Shown: one piece after another, positions 22,640 to 35,925 of the stretch
Numbering within the stretch: position 1 is the first letter of the stretch
How the letters are laid out: each line of letters starts with the position of its first letter
Assembly: GCF_910592395.1 (NCBI RefSeq)
Contig: NC_088309.1
Location: 14,636,599-14,700,598, forward strand
Source of the DNA: Lineus longissimus
Taxonomy: Eukaryota; Nemertea; Pilidiophora; Heteronemertea; Lineidae
Length of the DNA: 64,000 bases
Reading direction: 5' to 3'
Translations under genes and position numbers: made by a program
Notes under the pieces: model-generated
What the model was told of the DNA's origin: nothing
The model's database searches: none
Seen by the model: the letters and a program-made list of their open reading frames with translations, nothing else

Positions 22640-25600
22640 GGGACAGATAGTTGGAAAACAAAGGACCTGTATCGACCCCTTTTCCCCTAGCACGATGTTC
22701 CCCTGTTTGGGATACCCTTAAAACATGTTTAGCAATTCCCTAACCAATTCTCTTATTCTCGTTTCTAACCCCGACCCTTGCTCCTACTCAAACTTTCATA
22801 TCCCCTAACATAAATTATAGTATATGTGTCAAATCTCATTGAAAATCTTCTACATTTACCATTCGGGCTCGATCCAGAGGCGATGATAAAAAGAAACGAA
22901 GAAGAAAAGGTTTTACAGTGGAGTGAAATCGGGGTAGTCTAAGTACATGTAGATTTCGCTGTTCCTGAAGGGACACGTCATCACCGCGTCCATTTTGAAA
23001 ACCTCCCTTACGACTCATACGTAATAAAGTCAGTTCCTTCAGAATATTTAATCATCGTGTCATGACCGCCCTGGCTATCTTCTGTCAATTTGGCTCTATT
23101 CCGGGGCAGCAGGTTGATTATTAAATTTGTAATTATGCGGAGGTTACGATACAATTAAGTTTTATCTTGCGCGAAATGTCGTTATCTATAGTAGACGAGG
23201 AACTTTCAATTCCGATGGAGCATGTAATGAGAATGATCATTGGTCGGGCGACTATCCATCATAATATGAAATGGTGGAAACAGTGTCCTCTTCACCGATA
23301 CATATCTAGAATGGCAAATAGTTTTCGAGTATTTGTTAAACGACAGCTCGGTTATTGCTCCTTCATGATGTGATGCGGGTTTTTAGGCCACGATAAGGAA
23401 GGGTTGCAGGCAGTGTTTTGTATTAAATCTGACGAAAAGAGTAAATTTTTGTATATCCATCGTTTGTGAGTCGGCCGTGGGTTGTTTATTGGGAGGTTTA
23501 TTTATTGCAATTTCATTGTCATAAAAAATCGGCACATTTGGTCCTTCTGACGGGTGCGAATGATATTTTAAACGCCTTTTCAGTAGTCCGTTTTAAAACT
23601 TTGTGAAGAAGAGAATGTAGAGTATTTTATGCAGAGCTTTACATTTTATAGGTTTCTTGTAATAAACTGTGCGATCATAATCGTAGTGTGATTACTCTAT
23701 ATACCTTGCCAAGCGCCGAAATTTTTGCAGCTAATCATAATTCAATGGTTGTGTAAATACAATGTACTTTAATTCATGAAAAGAAGGGAATCATCCAGGG
23801 TGATATTATTGTCAACCAGTTGCTGAAAGTGGTACTTGCGGGAGGCTCTAAAAGGCCAAGATATCTTTTTACCTATTTCCCCAGCTGATATCAAAGCGTG
23901 GAATTCAGGTAATTCATCGTGATGACATTGTCTGAAGATTGTTGATAATTCCCGAGACGTGGGGTACCATTCCGGTACATGTAGTTCTTTACTGATCGAA
24001 GGCTAACAACTTCAACTTTTTTTTACTTCAAGACCAGACGCAGAAAATCATTTGCGCGGGATAATGTCCTATACCCCGTAAAGTCTGATAGTCGTCGTTC
24101 AGAACTTATTTTATAATTCATTTACTCATAATTGACAGGTTTTGCATGCCTTACGATCAGCTTGGAAAAACGAAGTACGAAGTCTGTGTACGTAATTTAT
24201 CACGATTTAAAAAAAAGATTTCCAGCGGCCCCGATCCCTCAGTAAAAACAATGTAAAAAAATGATTAACGACAATCGTATAAACGAATAACAACAAGACA
24301 TGATGGCAACACACACCTTCGTACTTCGTATTTCGCCGTGCGTATGGATTGCAAAAACGGCCTATTTTAATTTGTCCAAGTGGCAAATCGCCTTAATTTT
24401 ACATTTTTTTGTCAATGACTCTGCCCGAAAGTGTGAAATTCTGATGAATGGCCACGGACTCAAAACATGGGAGAGTTTATGGCAAACGAACTATTAGATT
24501 CAACGGTTAGTACCTTTTGTGATGACAGAGGCATGTAAGTGAAACCGGACCTTAGCTGGCGTCAAACAGTGCATGCGCGCACCTCAAAGTCATATAATGT
24601 AGTGAAATTATTAGAAGTATACAGAACGAATTATTTTAGTGTCAGAAATTTGAAAAACATCGACGAATAATTCTTCCGACAAAAATCTTCAAATAATGTC
24701 CTCATGATGACTCACCTAAAAAAAGGCCAATCACCAGTAATCTACCTGGAACAATTGCCTGTTTGGAGATCAGCAACTCGTCACTTCTTGTCATCACGAT
24801 TTTACCAAAGCTTTCTCATCCTCTAAGTAAACCTGTTAAACCTCACTCAATCCTCTGAAAGTGAAACTGCAGCCTTTTACGACAAGTCTCTTGGTGACAA
24901 AGATGTCTTCAATTTGATTGTGTATCCTGCACTCCTCATCCTGTTCATCCGGCATCCCATCTCGCAACTTCCATCCGATCTAAATGTAATTACAAGGATT
25001 TGGCGAAAGGTGCAATTAGGCAAGAAATCAATTGAGAAGGCTTAGTTAGAGATCTGTAAGACAAGCTCCTCTAACATGTCCAACGCGCAGCTCACTTGTT
25101 TCCAATCAAATTGTCTCTGCAATGGATCCGGTGAAGATTCCGAGCGGAATTTGTGTATTTACTGTAAGGAGTTGCGTTAATGAATTAAATAAACTGCTGT
25201 GAGCTGAGGATGGCATCGGGAGATCTGGCCAGGGTTAAGGAGATTGTCAGATATATCGACATTGTAAGGAATGTTGGCATCTCCGTGCATATTTCCTTGA
25301 AAGGGTTTGAAATAATTATTAGCAAGCCCCTTTCAAAGACACTCGTACCTGCCTGCCAAGACTAATATTGGAGATACATGTATCCGTGTTCCAAGGAATC
25401 GAATGAAATGAGAATGGGTTCAAAGATTGAAATACCAACAAATTACATGTAGTTATATTTTGATGGACGGCATATTCTTTGCCAATCAAAGTCAAAATTG
25501 TGATAGTTTGCTGTCTCAGTTTCATGAACTTTTAGAGATATCGTTGTGCAGCAATCAGGGTAGTAAATAAACACGACACCATTGTGCGTCGAGTTCAGTT

Positions 25601-27520
25601 TCTTAAGCTTTTCCTATTCTAATTGTTTTGCCCAAACTCTGGCCTTTAGTCGCGAATAATGACAATCCCGCGGTGACGATATCAAAATAGACAAACAATT
25701 CACAGAGAAAAAAAGACAAAAAGGAAATTGTTAAAAGTGCCATATTTTCACGCAGCATTTAATTAGTTTTTGTCGTGTCGAAAGGGCGGTACTTAGATTG
25801 GTTGTGGTTTTTCTAGAATGCTATGTTGCCCTAACCATTTCCCCGCAATCACTGACATTACTGCTTCATCACACTTGAGTCGCGATCACGCCTGTGGCAA
25901 AGTCACCCAAGCTGTTTACAAAATCCATTAACTTCAAAATATGCTCTAAGAATTGCCACCATTTAGTTAGCTTTACTGGTTTATGGAGATGGGATAACTG
26001 CATTAGCGCCAATTCACAGATAATAAGATCCCTGTAATTAAATCGGGACTTCTAAGCGAGTGCAGCGCTTATTCCGCTCCCGGCGACTCGCCCCGGGCCA
26101 GCCACCCTGCCGAGCACGAATTTATCTTCATAAATCGTAATTACAATTGGTTACGCAGATCGATAAGATCATATCATAACATTGAAGTATCCATTTGTAT
26201 ACGCTTCCTATGAACTGCTGAGGCTGATGCAAGATAAGGCACTTTGTTTTTAGCTAATCAAATTTAAAAACACACTCGCAAAAGGGAAAGGAATGTCCTG
26301 CTGGGAGTTGCGGTCAACCGTAAGGAGAAGGAAAATCATTAACTAATAAAAGAGAGCCATCGTGTGCCTCTTTTTCTTCACCATATTGTTCGTTTGCTAA
26401 GTGGACATTTCGGACGGGCAAAAAACCGAACTGAACAATAAAAAAACCTAGCCTGCGATTACTTAAATTTTCAGCATTTAAAGATATGGAATTTGTTTAG
26501 TACATGTACATGCAAAAAATTCTAGTTTATTTATATTTTTTTAAATTCTTTCCCGGGGAGACTAGATAACATTGAGACATGGACATTCGAATTTCGGAAA
26601 GTTTTTAAATTCAATACCTCTGTGAGCAGCGAAATAATTTGTACATGTCCATTTTCTTTGGCATTTGGAACCAATGATTAAACTTTTTGCCCCAAATCTT
26701 AATAATATGTGTTCTTTGAGATGACAAGAAATGAATTAAGGAATAATTAGCTTTCGAAGGATTTGACTGGCTCTTGTACGAATGGCATCATCAAGTTCAA
26801 ATGTGCCTTTCTCATTTTTCCGTTGATGGAAAGGGGCATTTTTCACCATTTTCCAGCAATTAATTCTTCAAGATGATTTGAGCTCATTTTTATCACCCAG
26901 ACCTTCAACAAGAGTGCTTTCCCAGAAAAGTCCAGGAAGCCAATTTTTCCGGAATCAATTTTGTTCATGATCAGTGTTCTTTTTGTGCCCGGAGATTTAG
27001 TTTTTGATTTAAAGTAATAATATTTTCACAATCAAACAACATTCTGTTAAATAAATGTGTATAGCTTGCTGAAATTCATAGCCATACTTTTGGAGTTATT
27101 ACAAGGTAAAATTCGGAGCGTTCAGCATTGCCCACCCGACATACGTGTATATAGGCCTATATGTTTTTGGCTATCTAACCTACGATTATCTTCCGTAGAG
27201 TTTGTTCAAACACTGGCCGACAGAATGTGGGAGAAACACCAGACCAGACCAGAATGGAATTGGGTAGTATATTACAGAATCGGTTAACTAATTACAGAAA
27301 ATGGTGATATGTCATACAATAACTGTTCTACGTGTATGTGACCAATTAAGATATAGCGTTAAAAAGGCCTTAACCGTCTCATAAACTACGAGATATTAAC
27401 ACCGCATAATAGAATTCTTTTTCGTCTGGACACTCTTTCTTTGAACACTTCAAACATTTGCATCCGCCATTTATTACAGAAATTAGTGACGAAAAATGAA
27501 TAGCCAGAGGGTTAGTAAAA
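22640..27520. other. Unassigned AT-rich sequence, no repeat recognised
   Basis: This is the longest stretch with neither gene nor obvious repeat. It contains many ATTA/TAATTA-type words and one more GC-rich island around 26050-26120 (CGGCGACTCGCCCCGGGCC). The open frames are all short and without motifs. It could be intergenic or intronic host sequence, possibly with regulatory elements, but nothing here proves that. Confidence 0.4.
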
Positions 27521-27528
27521 GCTTCGCA

Positions 27529-27652
27529 TAGTTGAAATACGTATAGTACTAATTTTATAATACTAATTTTAATCAGCGTATCTCCACCGCAATGACGTCC
27601 CGTATAGTTGAAATACATACACTAATTTTAATCAGCGTATCTCCACCGCAAT
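27529..27652. repeat. Imperfect direct duplication
   Basis: TAGTTGAAATAC...ACTAATTTTAATCAGCG...TATCTCCACCGCAATG occurs twice (27529-27594 and 27604-27652). The first copy carries an additional short internal piece. Confidence 0.75.
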
Positions 27653-28535
27653 GTTACCAAACTGGTGTAGTACACCATGCGAATCCTTTCAGTCGCCGCT
27701 ACCAAGAAAAATGCACCGCCTCCCCTTCCAAAGACAACTTATCACAAAATCGCTTAAGAAATTAGATCAGGATATTCAATTTACCATGATTGGGGTATTT
27801 CACTGGCGTAAATGACGCAATTACGATATGCAAACACCATAATGGAATGTTTTCTTCGGGAGGGTAAATTAATATCTCAGCTACGCTCCTGCGGTGGTTA
27901 ACCAAGCGCGCCAGGCGGCTGCAATCCGGTGGAAGCGGTTGTCATATTTTTTTGTGAATCAAATCATTAACCAGTTTTGTGAGATGCTATGCTGAACCAA
28001 GGCCACGACAGGTGTCGTGTGAGAAAACTATCTAATAAAAGGCCGCCATTGCCGACATCTCATTAATCATCAATAAATGTCTGCCGTCTGCAAATAAAAG
28101 GATCAAGTCGACAAAACAAATGCCACGTGGCTGATCTGCCAATAACCTCTATCTATGAAACAGAACAGATCTAGAACGCCATATACAATACATGAATACT
28201 GTAATAACCATAGGCAAAGAGATACTGACAACAAGACAAAACCACTGAACGTGTAAGAAGCTGGCTGGGGCGGGTATACTACAGATAGCCTAGGCGTGCA
28301 TTTTGCATGTAACGCCGAGACAGATTGAGTTTTTTACTTTGCCTTTAAATGCCTTGAAATATTATATTTCTAACGAGGGAGCTACTCCACGTCATGTAGC
28401 AAAATCGAATCGTCGAAAATCAGAATAATTTTTTCTGTGTGTCTCAGTAGAGTTTCTTTACAAATGTTCACTAACAGGAAGTTCTAATAAATTATATGTT
28501 TATGTAAAAGTCGCACTATAGTCCAAATCACAATT
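27653..28535. other. Unassigned non-coding sequence
   Basis: No gene or repeat recognised. Confidence 0.4.
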
Positions 28536-28536
28536 G

Positions 28537-29592
28537 TCATCCCTACACCAACACTTGGCCACCCTGCTTGGGGTTGGGTTACACCGGTGTATACACTGGC
28601 GTAATACTGGTGTTTGACAGGAAGTAATTCCCAGGATTTCGACACCAGTGTTGGAAAAGTGTTACACTTTTCTTACACTAGTGTTACACCAACCTCAGCC
28701 CACACAAGAATGAAGGCAAATACATGGGAGAAATGTACAGGTGTAACACCTACCTCTAGAGGTAGGTGTTTGGGAGTGGTTAAGTTTCTGGGTTGGTCAA
28801 GGTGTTCAGTCATGTCAGCATTTGTACCAGTGCAGCAGGTACGGTGATCATCAGCAGCACTACATAAGTATAAAAACCCAACAAAAACACACAAACGATT
28901 TGATTGCAGTTCATCATTATTCTATGTCTTGTTGTACGTACATCAAAACAACAAAATTCGGAGAAAAATCCATACATCGAAGCTGCTCATGTTGACGATT
29001 CCGATCAGGCTGCCATTTTTTGAACATTTTGAAAACATTCGAGTTTAAAAAACACCTTAAACGTCCGTCACAGGCTATGTCATTCAAAACTGTTCAGTTC
29101 ATCATAATCCTCGGGTAATGTTTTATCAAGGAAACGAGACAAGAAACGAGGAATTCAGGCATAAACAGTACTTTCAATGCAGTTTTTCCGGCAAACAAGC
29201 GGCCTTGCACAGTGGTTGTTTTTTGTCGTTACGCACTCAACTCGGCTGACGTGACTCAAAGATTCCGCTTGGACCGCGTTGTGACACAATCGGCTGTCTT
29301 CACAAAACTATCGTCTACACAACTCACTCTGCGCTTGAAAATAATCGCCAACCAGGGTTTAATTTTGATGTTTTTTGGTTGAAGCGAGAAAACAAGATGG
29401 TGTAGACGTAAACACCTAGTCAACTCCCTTGTTACACTCGTTTTACGCTGGTGTTACACCGTACACCGTACACCGACACATTACACCAGGTGTCATCCTG
29501 GTGTTGCCGAAGTGTTACACCGGTTTCCCACCCGAGCTCGGTGTTAGGGGTTGGGGTAGGCCTCCTACACCAACGCTACACCAAAATGTCCA
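28537..29592. repeat. TACACC/GGTGT-rich element, about 1.05 kb
   Basis: The two end regions (28537-28765 and 29425-29592) are packed with short complementary words such as GTGTTACACC, ACACCGGTGT and GGTGTAACACC, giving many local palindromes. Both ends include CCTACACCAAC and GGGGTTGGG. The 650-bp interior is ordinary sequence. The arrangement suggests a non-autonomous element with repetitive ends, but neither exact termini nor a target duplication could be fixed. Confidence 0.55.
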
Positions 29593-29633
29593 CAGGTTTT
29601 TAAAAATATCACAGAGGTGGAATAAAATAATTT

Positions 29634-30475
29634 AATGCGGTTTTCAGCAGAGAATGGCTATTAAGTTGGTCATGTATCTGTTGTATTGGGGCCCAGCTAA
29701 TCCTGTCTCTTCAATATGTAGCAGGCAATTTTAAAAATGTCCAAAACTAACTTTTTTCTTTTCTTTTCTTTTCTTTTCGTTCTTTTTCACATTGTATCGG
29801 TGAACTATGCTGCAGCAAAGGTTTTTTTCGCTTTCATAAGAAAATTCCTGCTAATTTCTTCATTTTGAAGATTAATTTTAGCTCGCTGCAGGTGATGTTT
29901 TTTTTCCAGACAGCTGGTGACCTTGGAGAACTCCCTTCATGGTCAGCAATGCAGTCAGGGTCCTTATAAATGGAGCCATTCAACAGAATTGATGGTTCAA
30001 TAACAACAATAAGCAGAGGGTTGTTCAAGGGTTGTCTGTTGCAAATGAATTCCAAACAAACCTTACATGCCAATAATTCAACCGTATTTGAATTTTTGAT
30101 GGCCACACAAAAGTAGGAACTGTTTACTTAGAAACCTATTGAATATAGTCAAGTTCATAATAGGAAATCTAATGTGAGTTAGTATTACTGGAGTTGCATG
30201 GCTATTGGCTTAGTCGAGCTCATACATGAAGGAGTGGTGGTCTTTATCAAATGTAATGGAAGAGATTTTAATCTCTTCCATTACCTTTGATTAAAAAATC
30301 ATAACATAAAAACTTAAGCAAAAATGTGCATTTATCACTAGTGAACACATTCTATCGAATTGCAAGTGATTTGGGCCTTTTTGAAATGCCTGTTACATAA
30401 TGAAGGGATGTAATTAGGTGCATCCAATTAAAACCGATATATATGACCAACTAAATTTTTAAAAAACCGCATTCA
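29634..30475 (-). mobile_element. MITE family A, copy 2
   Basis: Ends begin AATGCGGTTTT and are mirrored at 30465-30475. The subterminal AGTTGGTCATGTATCTG and CTTCATTATGTAACAGGC blocks match copy 1 (2676-3270), and the interior matches copy 1 in reverse complement. A 15-bp perfect stem GTAATGGAAGAGATT with a 2-nt loop lies at 30253-30284, and a (TTTTC)n run at about 29756-29778. It is non-coding. Confidence 0.7.
30253..30284. repeat. Near-perfect palindrome inside the MITE
   Basis: 15-bp arms GTAATGGAAGAGATT and reverse complement, with only two central bases. Confidence 0.75.
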
Positions 30476-30539
30476 AATGTTTTATTACGGACGAATAACC
30501 TGTTAGCCATTGGCTGTTTTCATATAACTGGTATAATAA

Positions 30540-31345
30540 TCTTGATGCTATGATTAGCTTTGAGGCTAAGTTCAGCCTCTTTAAAGTCGCTCGAGGCACC
30601 AGACAAGGCAGTCCATTGTCACCTTGGTTGTTTAGTATTTCTATAAATGACATTTTATTAGAGCTCTCCAAAATGGGTGGCATAAGAGTTGGCCAAACCG
30701 AGTTATATTCTACGGCCTTTGCTGACGACATTATACTCATACATACTATTGTTCCTTGCCTGCAAGCCCTGATCGATACATGTTTTGACTATGCCAAGGT
30801 TTGGCGATTTAAGTTTGGTATTAAAAAATCGAGATCGTAGGGAGGGATCCGTTTATAATACGCAGTCTAAGATGAAGACGTGGCGCAAAGTATGTGTCCC
30901 GTCGCTTTTATACGGTCTTGCCTCCATTTCCCTTATTGAGATCCTTGAGTCCACACAAGACACCTTCGTAAAACGTTTCCTTGTTCTGGGAGAAGTCCCA
31001 TAGGCACTCCAGGTTGTTAAGTGCCTTGGGAATCCCCTGTTTAAACGATCTAGTTGACTCAAATCGTTTTTCGTTGTGCTATAGTTTAGGGAGGATTAAC
31101 TCCCCTGCGCGTGACTTGAATTTCCATTTCCTGGCCAGGTATAATATTACCTTATTTGCTGGTCAGCAACATCGTCAAGGCGGGGTTTTCCCCGGTTTTG
31201 GCCTCGTTCTCGAGGGCGAGGCGGGGATTCCCCAAATCTAGTGACGGCATTGTTGACTCGCTTAGGACACTCCCCTTCGATCCGAACTTTGGCAATAGGC
31301 ATGGCAGGGAAGTGGAAATAGTCAAGCGGCTCACGCGATATTGAT
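30540..31345 (+). pseudogene. Non-LTR retrotransposon reverse transcriptase fragment (second LINE family)
   Basis: The frame from 30550 reads RGTRQGSPLSPWLFSISIND and STAFADDIILI, the RT finger/palm motifs with an intact FADD. After a break near 30840 the thumb/connection continues in a second frame (VPSLLYGLASISLIEI) and then a third (LGIPCLNDLVDSNRFSLCYS, RINSPARDLNF). At least two frameshifts and the missing N-terminal half make it a dead fragment. It differs in sequence from the LINE at 6.6-7.8 kb. It lies 65 bp from the right end of MITE A copy 2. Confidence 0.85.
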
Positions 31346-31600
31346 TTTATCAGAGTCTTTCAAATAGAGAGTCAGGCAACTAGGGACCGTATGGCTTAAA
31401 CATCAAAGCCGCCGCCTGCTTCGGAAGACGCGGGTTGGGACAGAGCTCTCTCGGGTCACGTGGTACACCCAAGCCAATTCCCCGCAAATTGGCTTTGAAC
31501 AGTTCTTCGATCAGCTGAACATGGCCGTTGCAAACACCTCGTTTTAAAGCAAATGCCTGCTTCAAAGTCACTGATCTCTATAAAACTATTTAGATATAAT
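31346..31600 (+). pseudogene. Possible C-terminal remnant of the same LINE
   Basis: Broken plus-strand frames read phrases such as WYTQANSPQIGF and FEQFFDQLNMAVANTS, plausible for the end of a LINE ORF2, but the homology is too weak to be certain. The open frame on the opposite strand is its shadow. Confidence 0.3.
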
Positions 31601-33270
31601 GTCAAAGATAATATTTATATGAAAAGCGATATGTTTCGCAATTTGCTTTTCGACAGTTTTGAGGAGAAGTGATGGCACTGGTTTGAGAATAATTTTCGAA
31701 AAGCGTTTTTCTACTCCACATCATCACATATTTTTGTAGTTAGCAGTTGTGTATGTTGTCGGTGCTTAATGGACGATCTAAGGGTATCACATGATTCCAT
31801 TTGTTGTCATCTAATGGTATACTCATATTTAAAAAATGTTGACTGACTACAACTAGTTTTATAGCAGGTTTAATTTCACGTGGTATTGTTTGGTCACGTG
31901 AATGTTGCAAGAATTTTTTTCAAAATGTTGCCATGTTTTTTAAAATGTTCCCATGTTCCCATGTTTGCATATTGCATTATATTTTCAAATTTCTTGGTAC
32001 ATATTTTAAAATCTTTACATAAGTTTTGAAATGTTGGCATGTTTTTTGAAGGGTTGCAATATATTTCAAAATGTTTCATGATATTTTCTTTAAGTCTTGC
32101 ATTTATTCCACTTTGGCGTGACATACTTGTCTTATTCAGCGCTAGGGGATATAACAAACCGTACATGCCGACGCACAGAACATGTACTAGTATTTTTTGT
32201 TGTGGAGATTTCCGAAGGACGATAACACGATAACAATGTACGAACACATTGCTTTAATATTGTTTTAGAATGTTTTCATTGTTCTTGTATGTCATTATCA
32301 TGAAAAGGGTAAACATCCCATTCCGAAAAACAAGTTATTTTATTTTCCTGCACGATCCATTATCTCTCACCGATGCCTTCAAGTCGGGACATAGACAAGC
32401 TGGTAAATTAAATTACCGAGATCCATGATTCGCGACGCAGTCGTGATTGTTTCCCCCTTATCAAACCTTGCTATCGGGGAAACTAAATAAGGTCGTTAAT
32501 TCACCTAATTTTGTTTCCATTTTCAATGAGAAGACATCAGGACGACCTTTCTCAGGATTAACTTCCCCAAATATTGATGTAAATGTAAAGAATAATTGTT
32601 TAAAGTACTGGACGGCGCGGTTACCCTTATGTCGGGTTTTCGATGGTTTGGCCAACATCCGCGCCAACATTCTGCCTATAGTCTTTTTCAAAAGTAGATG
32701 TCACTATAAGTTGGGGCTGCTGTGCGCTAATTACTGGGCCGATTTCTTCTGAAGTTTGATTCTTAAATCTAATTTTGTGACTCACCACGTCAGATTAGAA
32801 ATTTCTTTATCAAGTAAAAAAATGTTTTCTTAAGTCCTTTGACGAGGGGGGAGGGGGGGTGCTAGACAGAGGCTGATTGTTTTCTAATAGGTAAATTGAA
32901 TGAGACTTAAAAAAAACTTGCACATAAGAAGAGTTGCATGAAAGAAATGGACTGGTGATTTAGTCTAAATTCATCTAGAGATAAGCGGTACATTATTGCA
33001 GAAAATTTAAAAATCAATGCACCACGTCAATGTACAGATTACGTACAAAAGGACAGTGCCATCTACTTCTGAAAAGAGCCTTTCTGCTGCAAAAGTTCTC
33101 ATTATCTCATGAACAAAGAAGAATTTTGCCTGGGCTCAAAACTGTTGCAAATCATCTGATGCACCTTCCCTGAAAATTGCATCACGATAGCATTAATACT
33201 AGTAGGCAAGCTACGAGATAACCAGGTCAAAAAAAATGGAGCTCACAATTAGGCAAAGTGGTTATAAAAC
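31601..33270. other. Unassigned; T-rich phrase-repeat segment at 31905-32080
   Basis: 31905-32080 repeatedly uses AAAATGTTCCCATGTT and variants. The segment 31848-31879 repeats 18254-18285. Frames on both strands at 32447-32752 overlap and show no family motif. Confidence 0.4.
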
Positions 33271-33274
33271 TGAA

Positions 33275-33380
33275 CAATTAAACCCACATGCACAACTACA
33301 ACATATCACCTATTATCCGTGAAGGTTGCAGTACTCTCCGCCGTGCGCATGCGGTCCCCCCGGAGGAGTTGTCCCGAAAC
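33275..33380. repeat. Dispersed repeat, copy a (pair with 34159-34260)
   Basis: Shared phrases are ATATCACCTAT, GTTGCAGT, CTCTCCGCCG and GGAGGAG plus TGTCC, in the same order and orientation as at 34159-34260. Confidence 0.7.
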
Positions 33381-33544
33381 GATTTTTTTGGTCAATAATA
33401 GTCAATAATAAGAAAAAAAACAACTTTTTATAATGGAGTGAAATCAATAGCTCTCCCCATCTTATAGACTGGGGAAGCCTAATAAAAATAATTTTCATAG
33501 CGGAGTAAAATCAAATCAATAGTCTTCCACACTTTCGGTCGTAC

Positions 33545-33564
33545 ACCCCCCCCCCCCCCCCCCC
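33545..33564. repeat. Poly-C tract
   Basis: About 20 C residues, one of several long C runs in the window (also near 38609, 39179, 39812, 57556 and the window end). Confidence 0.7.
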
Positions 33565-33802
33565 ACCACCGATAATTGTGTCGAATTTCATTGAAAAACT
33601 CTTAACCGTGTCCGGGGCAAACCCGGATGCTTCCCCTCAGTGTTTTCATATGAGACAAGACCACTAATGAATATTCATAGGTTGGAGGGTGGAGGCCTAT
33701 CAATTAGACGAGTGCATGTTTTTTACTCTCAAGTACATTTTTGGAGAGGTATTGAAAAAATATTTGCTGTGGCAAGTCTACAGATATAAATAAATTGTTT
33801 GG

Positions 33803-33878
33803 TAAAAAAAATAATTTTGAATTTCGACAACCTGGCCATAAAAAAAATAATTTTGAATTTCGACAACCTGGCCATAGG
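33803..33878. repeat. Tandem duplication of about 37 bp
   Basis: AAAATAATTTTGAATTTCG followed by ACAACCTGGCCAT is present twice back to back. It creates an in-frame repeat in a short open frame that has no other sign of being a gene. Confidence 0.8.
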
Positions 33879-34158
33879 GGGGTGGTTCAAATTTGGAGTG
33901 AAAATGGCCGATATGGGTAAAAATGTCCACTTGTGTCAAACTTGTCAATTTAAAAACAAATTTCCGTGGTCAATCACCAATTTAATTCGCACCAGTTACT
34001 CGCAAGACTAACCCGTATATCATATCCGAATTTCAGTTTCACTACTTGACGCATTCTTTGATGCGTCGCGGTCAAACATTGACAATTTAACTGCTAAAAG
34101 GCTTAAAAAATCAATTGTGGTCTTGTCTCACATGCAAATTAGTTATGAACCTGATAAA

Positions 34159-34260
34159 AATCAAACCCCAGATGCACATCACCATCATATCACCTATCAT
34201 CCATAAAGTTGCAGTGCTCTCCGCCGAGCGGTTTTGGAGGAGCTGTCCAGAATCCGTAAT
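34159..34260. repeat. Dispersed repeat, copy b (pair with 33275-33380)
   Basis: Direct, diverged copy about 0.9 kb downstream of copy a. Confidence 0.7.
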
Positions 34261-34893
34261 TCTAGAATCAAAGGTTGCTAAATGTGATATCGTTACTGAA
34301 ATGTTACTTCTTATGTAAAATGAAATTTAATACCTTACATTTACATTAAACATGTACATAGCAATTTCAATATTGTACAACAGTCTCAAAGTGCTTTACA
34401 ACTAAGACTATAATTCAGAAATCACTCGGAAAAACAAGGGAGTGCACACGCTGCCTGGTTGAACGGCTTATTATAAGCCGCGAGATGAGAAATCGCGAAA
34501 TCGCGAGTTGAGCAGGCCTAATCATTATTTTCTGGCACAAGATTTTCTACTTTCCTGGACCATGACAATCAGTATTTCTGATGCTGCTGTCGACTTCTCC
34601 ATTCAATAATTGTAGGACCGAAGACATTACAAAGGCTACATGCAACTGCATGTTCATCTTGACCACAAAGGCTTTTGTATCTTATCAAGATATATTCCGG
34701 CTATTTTTAGAGGGAGTATAATACCATGAGGTTCAGGATGCTGCATGCAGCAATTACGCCTGGCGGCACAAGTCACCATACACATGATTGACCGATAACA
34801 CAGAGCATACACCTGAACGTCTGGTCATCGCTAAAAATAGCGCTGGGATAGTCTGACCATAATTAGGTTAAATTCCACATCGCACAGCGGAGT
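34261..34893. other. Unassigned non-coding sequence
   Basis: No gene recognised; a few short CGCGA-type palindromes near 34480-34510. Confidence 0.4.
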
Positions 34894-34903
34894 CTGTTTC
34901 AAT

Positions 34904-35925
34904 GGTAGTATGTAAACACTGAAACGTTTCAAAAGAAACAGGTCAAACGAAACGAGTCAAAAATAAAAATATGGCATAAAAATGAATATTTCTGAATGAT
35001 TATACTCATGAACTGTTATAATGATTACAATAATTCTGTTTGCGCACTTTGATAGTCTGGATCGATTTTTAGGCGATTAATTTGGTAAATTGTTTGCAAC
35101 ACGGCGACCCGCCTTGGCATTCCACATTTTCAGCGCAATAAGTAAATCGGCCTCGTCCCCGTGCCAATCTCCAAAAGCAGAGTTAATATTCAAAATATTA
35201 TCTCTGCCCGAATTGGCTTCCATGTTGGCGAATCACTGTACATTATGCATTGCGATCGTGCAGTGTAATTGAACTGAAAATGGCCGCGGCCACAGATTCG
35301 TACTCACTTTGGGCACGAAATAACAAAAGGTTATGGCGTTTTAAATTAAACAATTACAATCGAAATGTTTGAATGAACCATCCTTATCATGTCTTAAAGT
35401 TTCGCATCAATATATGCTTTGAACATCTTGTGATAATGAAATGAGTGGATCCAGCACATTCGGCAATAATGGCGGCCAATTAGGGCAGAGAAATGCCCGA
35501 TGAAATGCGGAATAACATAAATAATGCTATGACCTCTGATCTGCTGATGCTCCGTGTCTGAGTGCTACGTTCGAAAGAGTTCAAGGCAAAATTGGACATG
35601 TTCAATTCAAGGTGTTCCAATAAATCATCGTTATTGTCGTTAAAGTATACGATAGCGCTAAATATTGGGGCAGGGTACGAGGTTACGTGGGGAAATACCG
35701 GTTTATCTAAATTGTGAAAGAGCTGAACGGACTGTGGTAAATTTATTTATAATTAATCGCTTTCTGTTTGAATTTATGTGGCTTTTATGCGGTAAAAATA
35801 CAAAACAAAGCCTTGAAAAACGACACATCCACATAGTGCATTTTCAATTTCACGTTTTGACCATTTATTTGACTCGTTTCGTTTGACCTGTTTCTTTTGA
35901 AACGTTTCAGTGTTTACATACTACC
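34904..35925. mobile_element. Non-autonomous DNA transposon with perfect 57-bp TIRs and 10-bp target duplication (MULE-like)
   Basis: The left end GGTAGTATGTAAACACTGAA (34904 on) is mirrored base for base over about 57 bp at 35869-35925. The 10-mer CTGTTTCAAT stands immediately outside both ends (34894-34903 and 35926-35935). Perfect TIRs mean a recent insertion. A 9-10 bp duplication is typical of Mutator-like elements. The 0.9-kb interior encodes nothing recognised; the open frame 35665-35886 is not a transposase. A related but degraded end is at 40695-40760. Confidence 0.85.

Noticed and set aside
30459-30740. 93-codon minus-strand frame
   Set aside because: Antisense shadow of the reverse transcriptase motifs on the plus strand.
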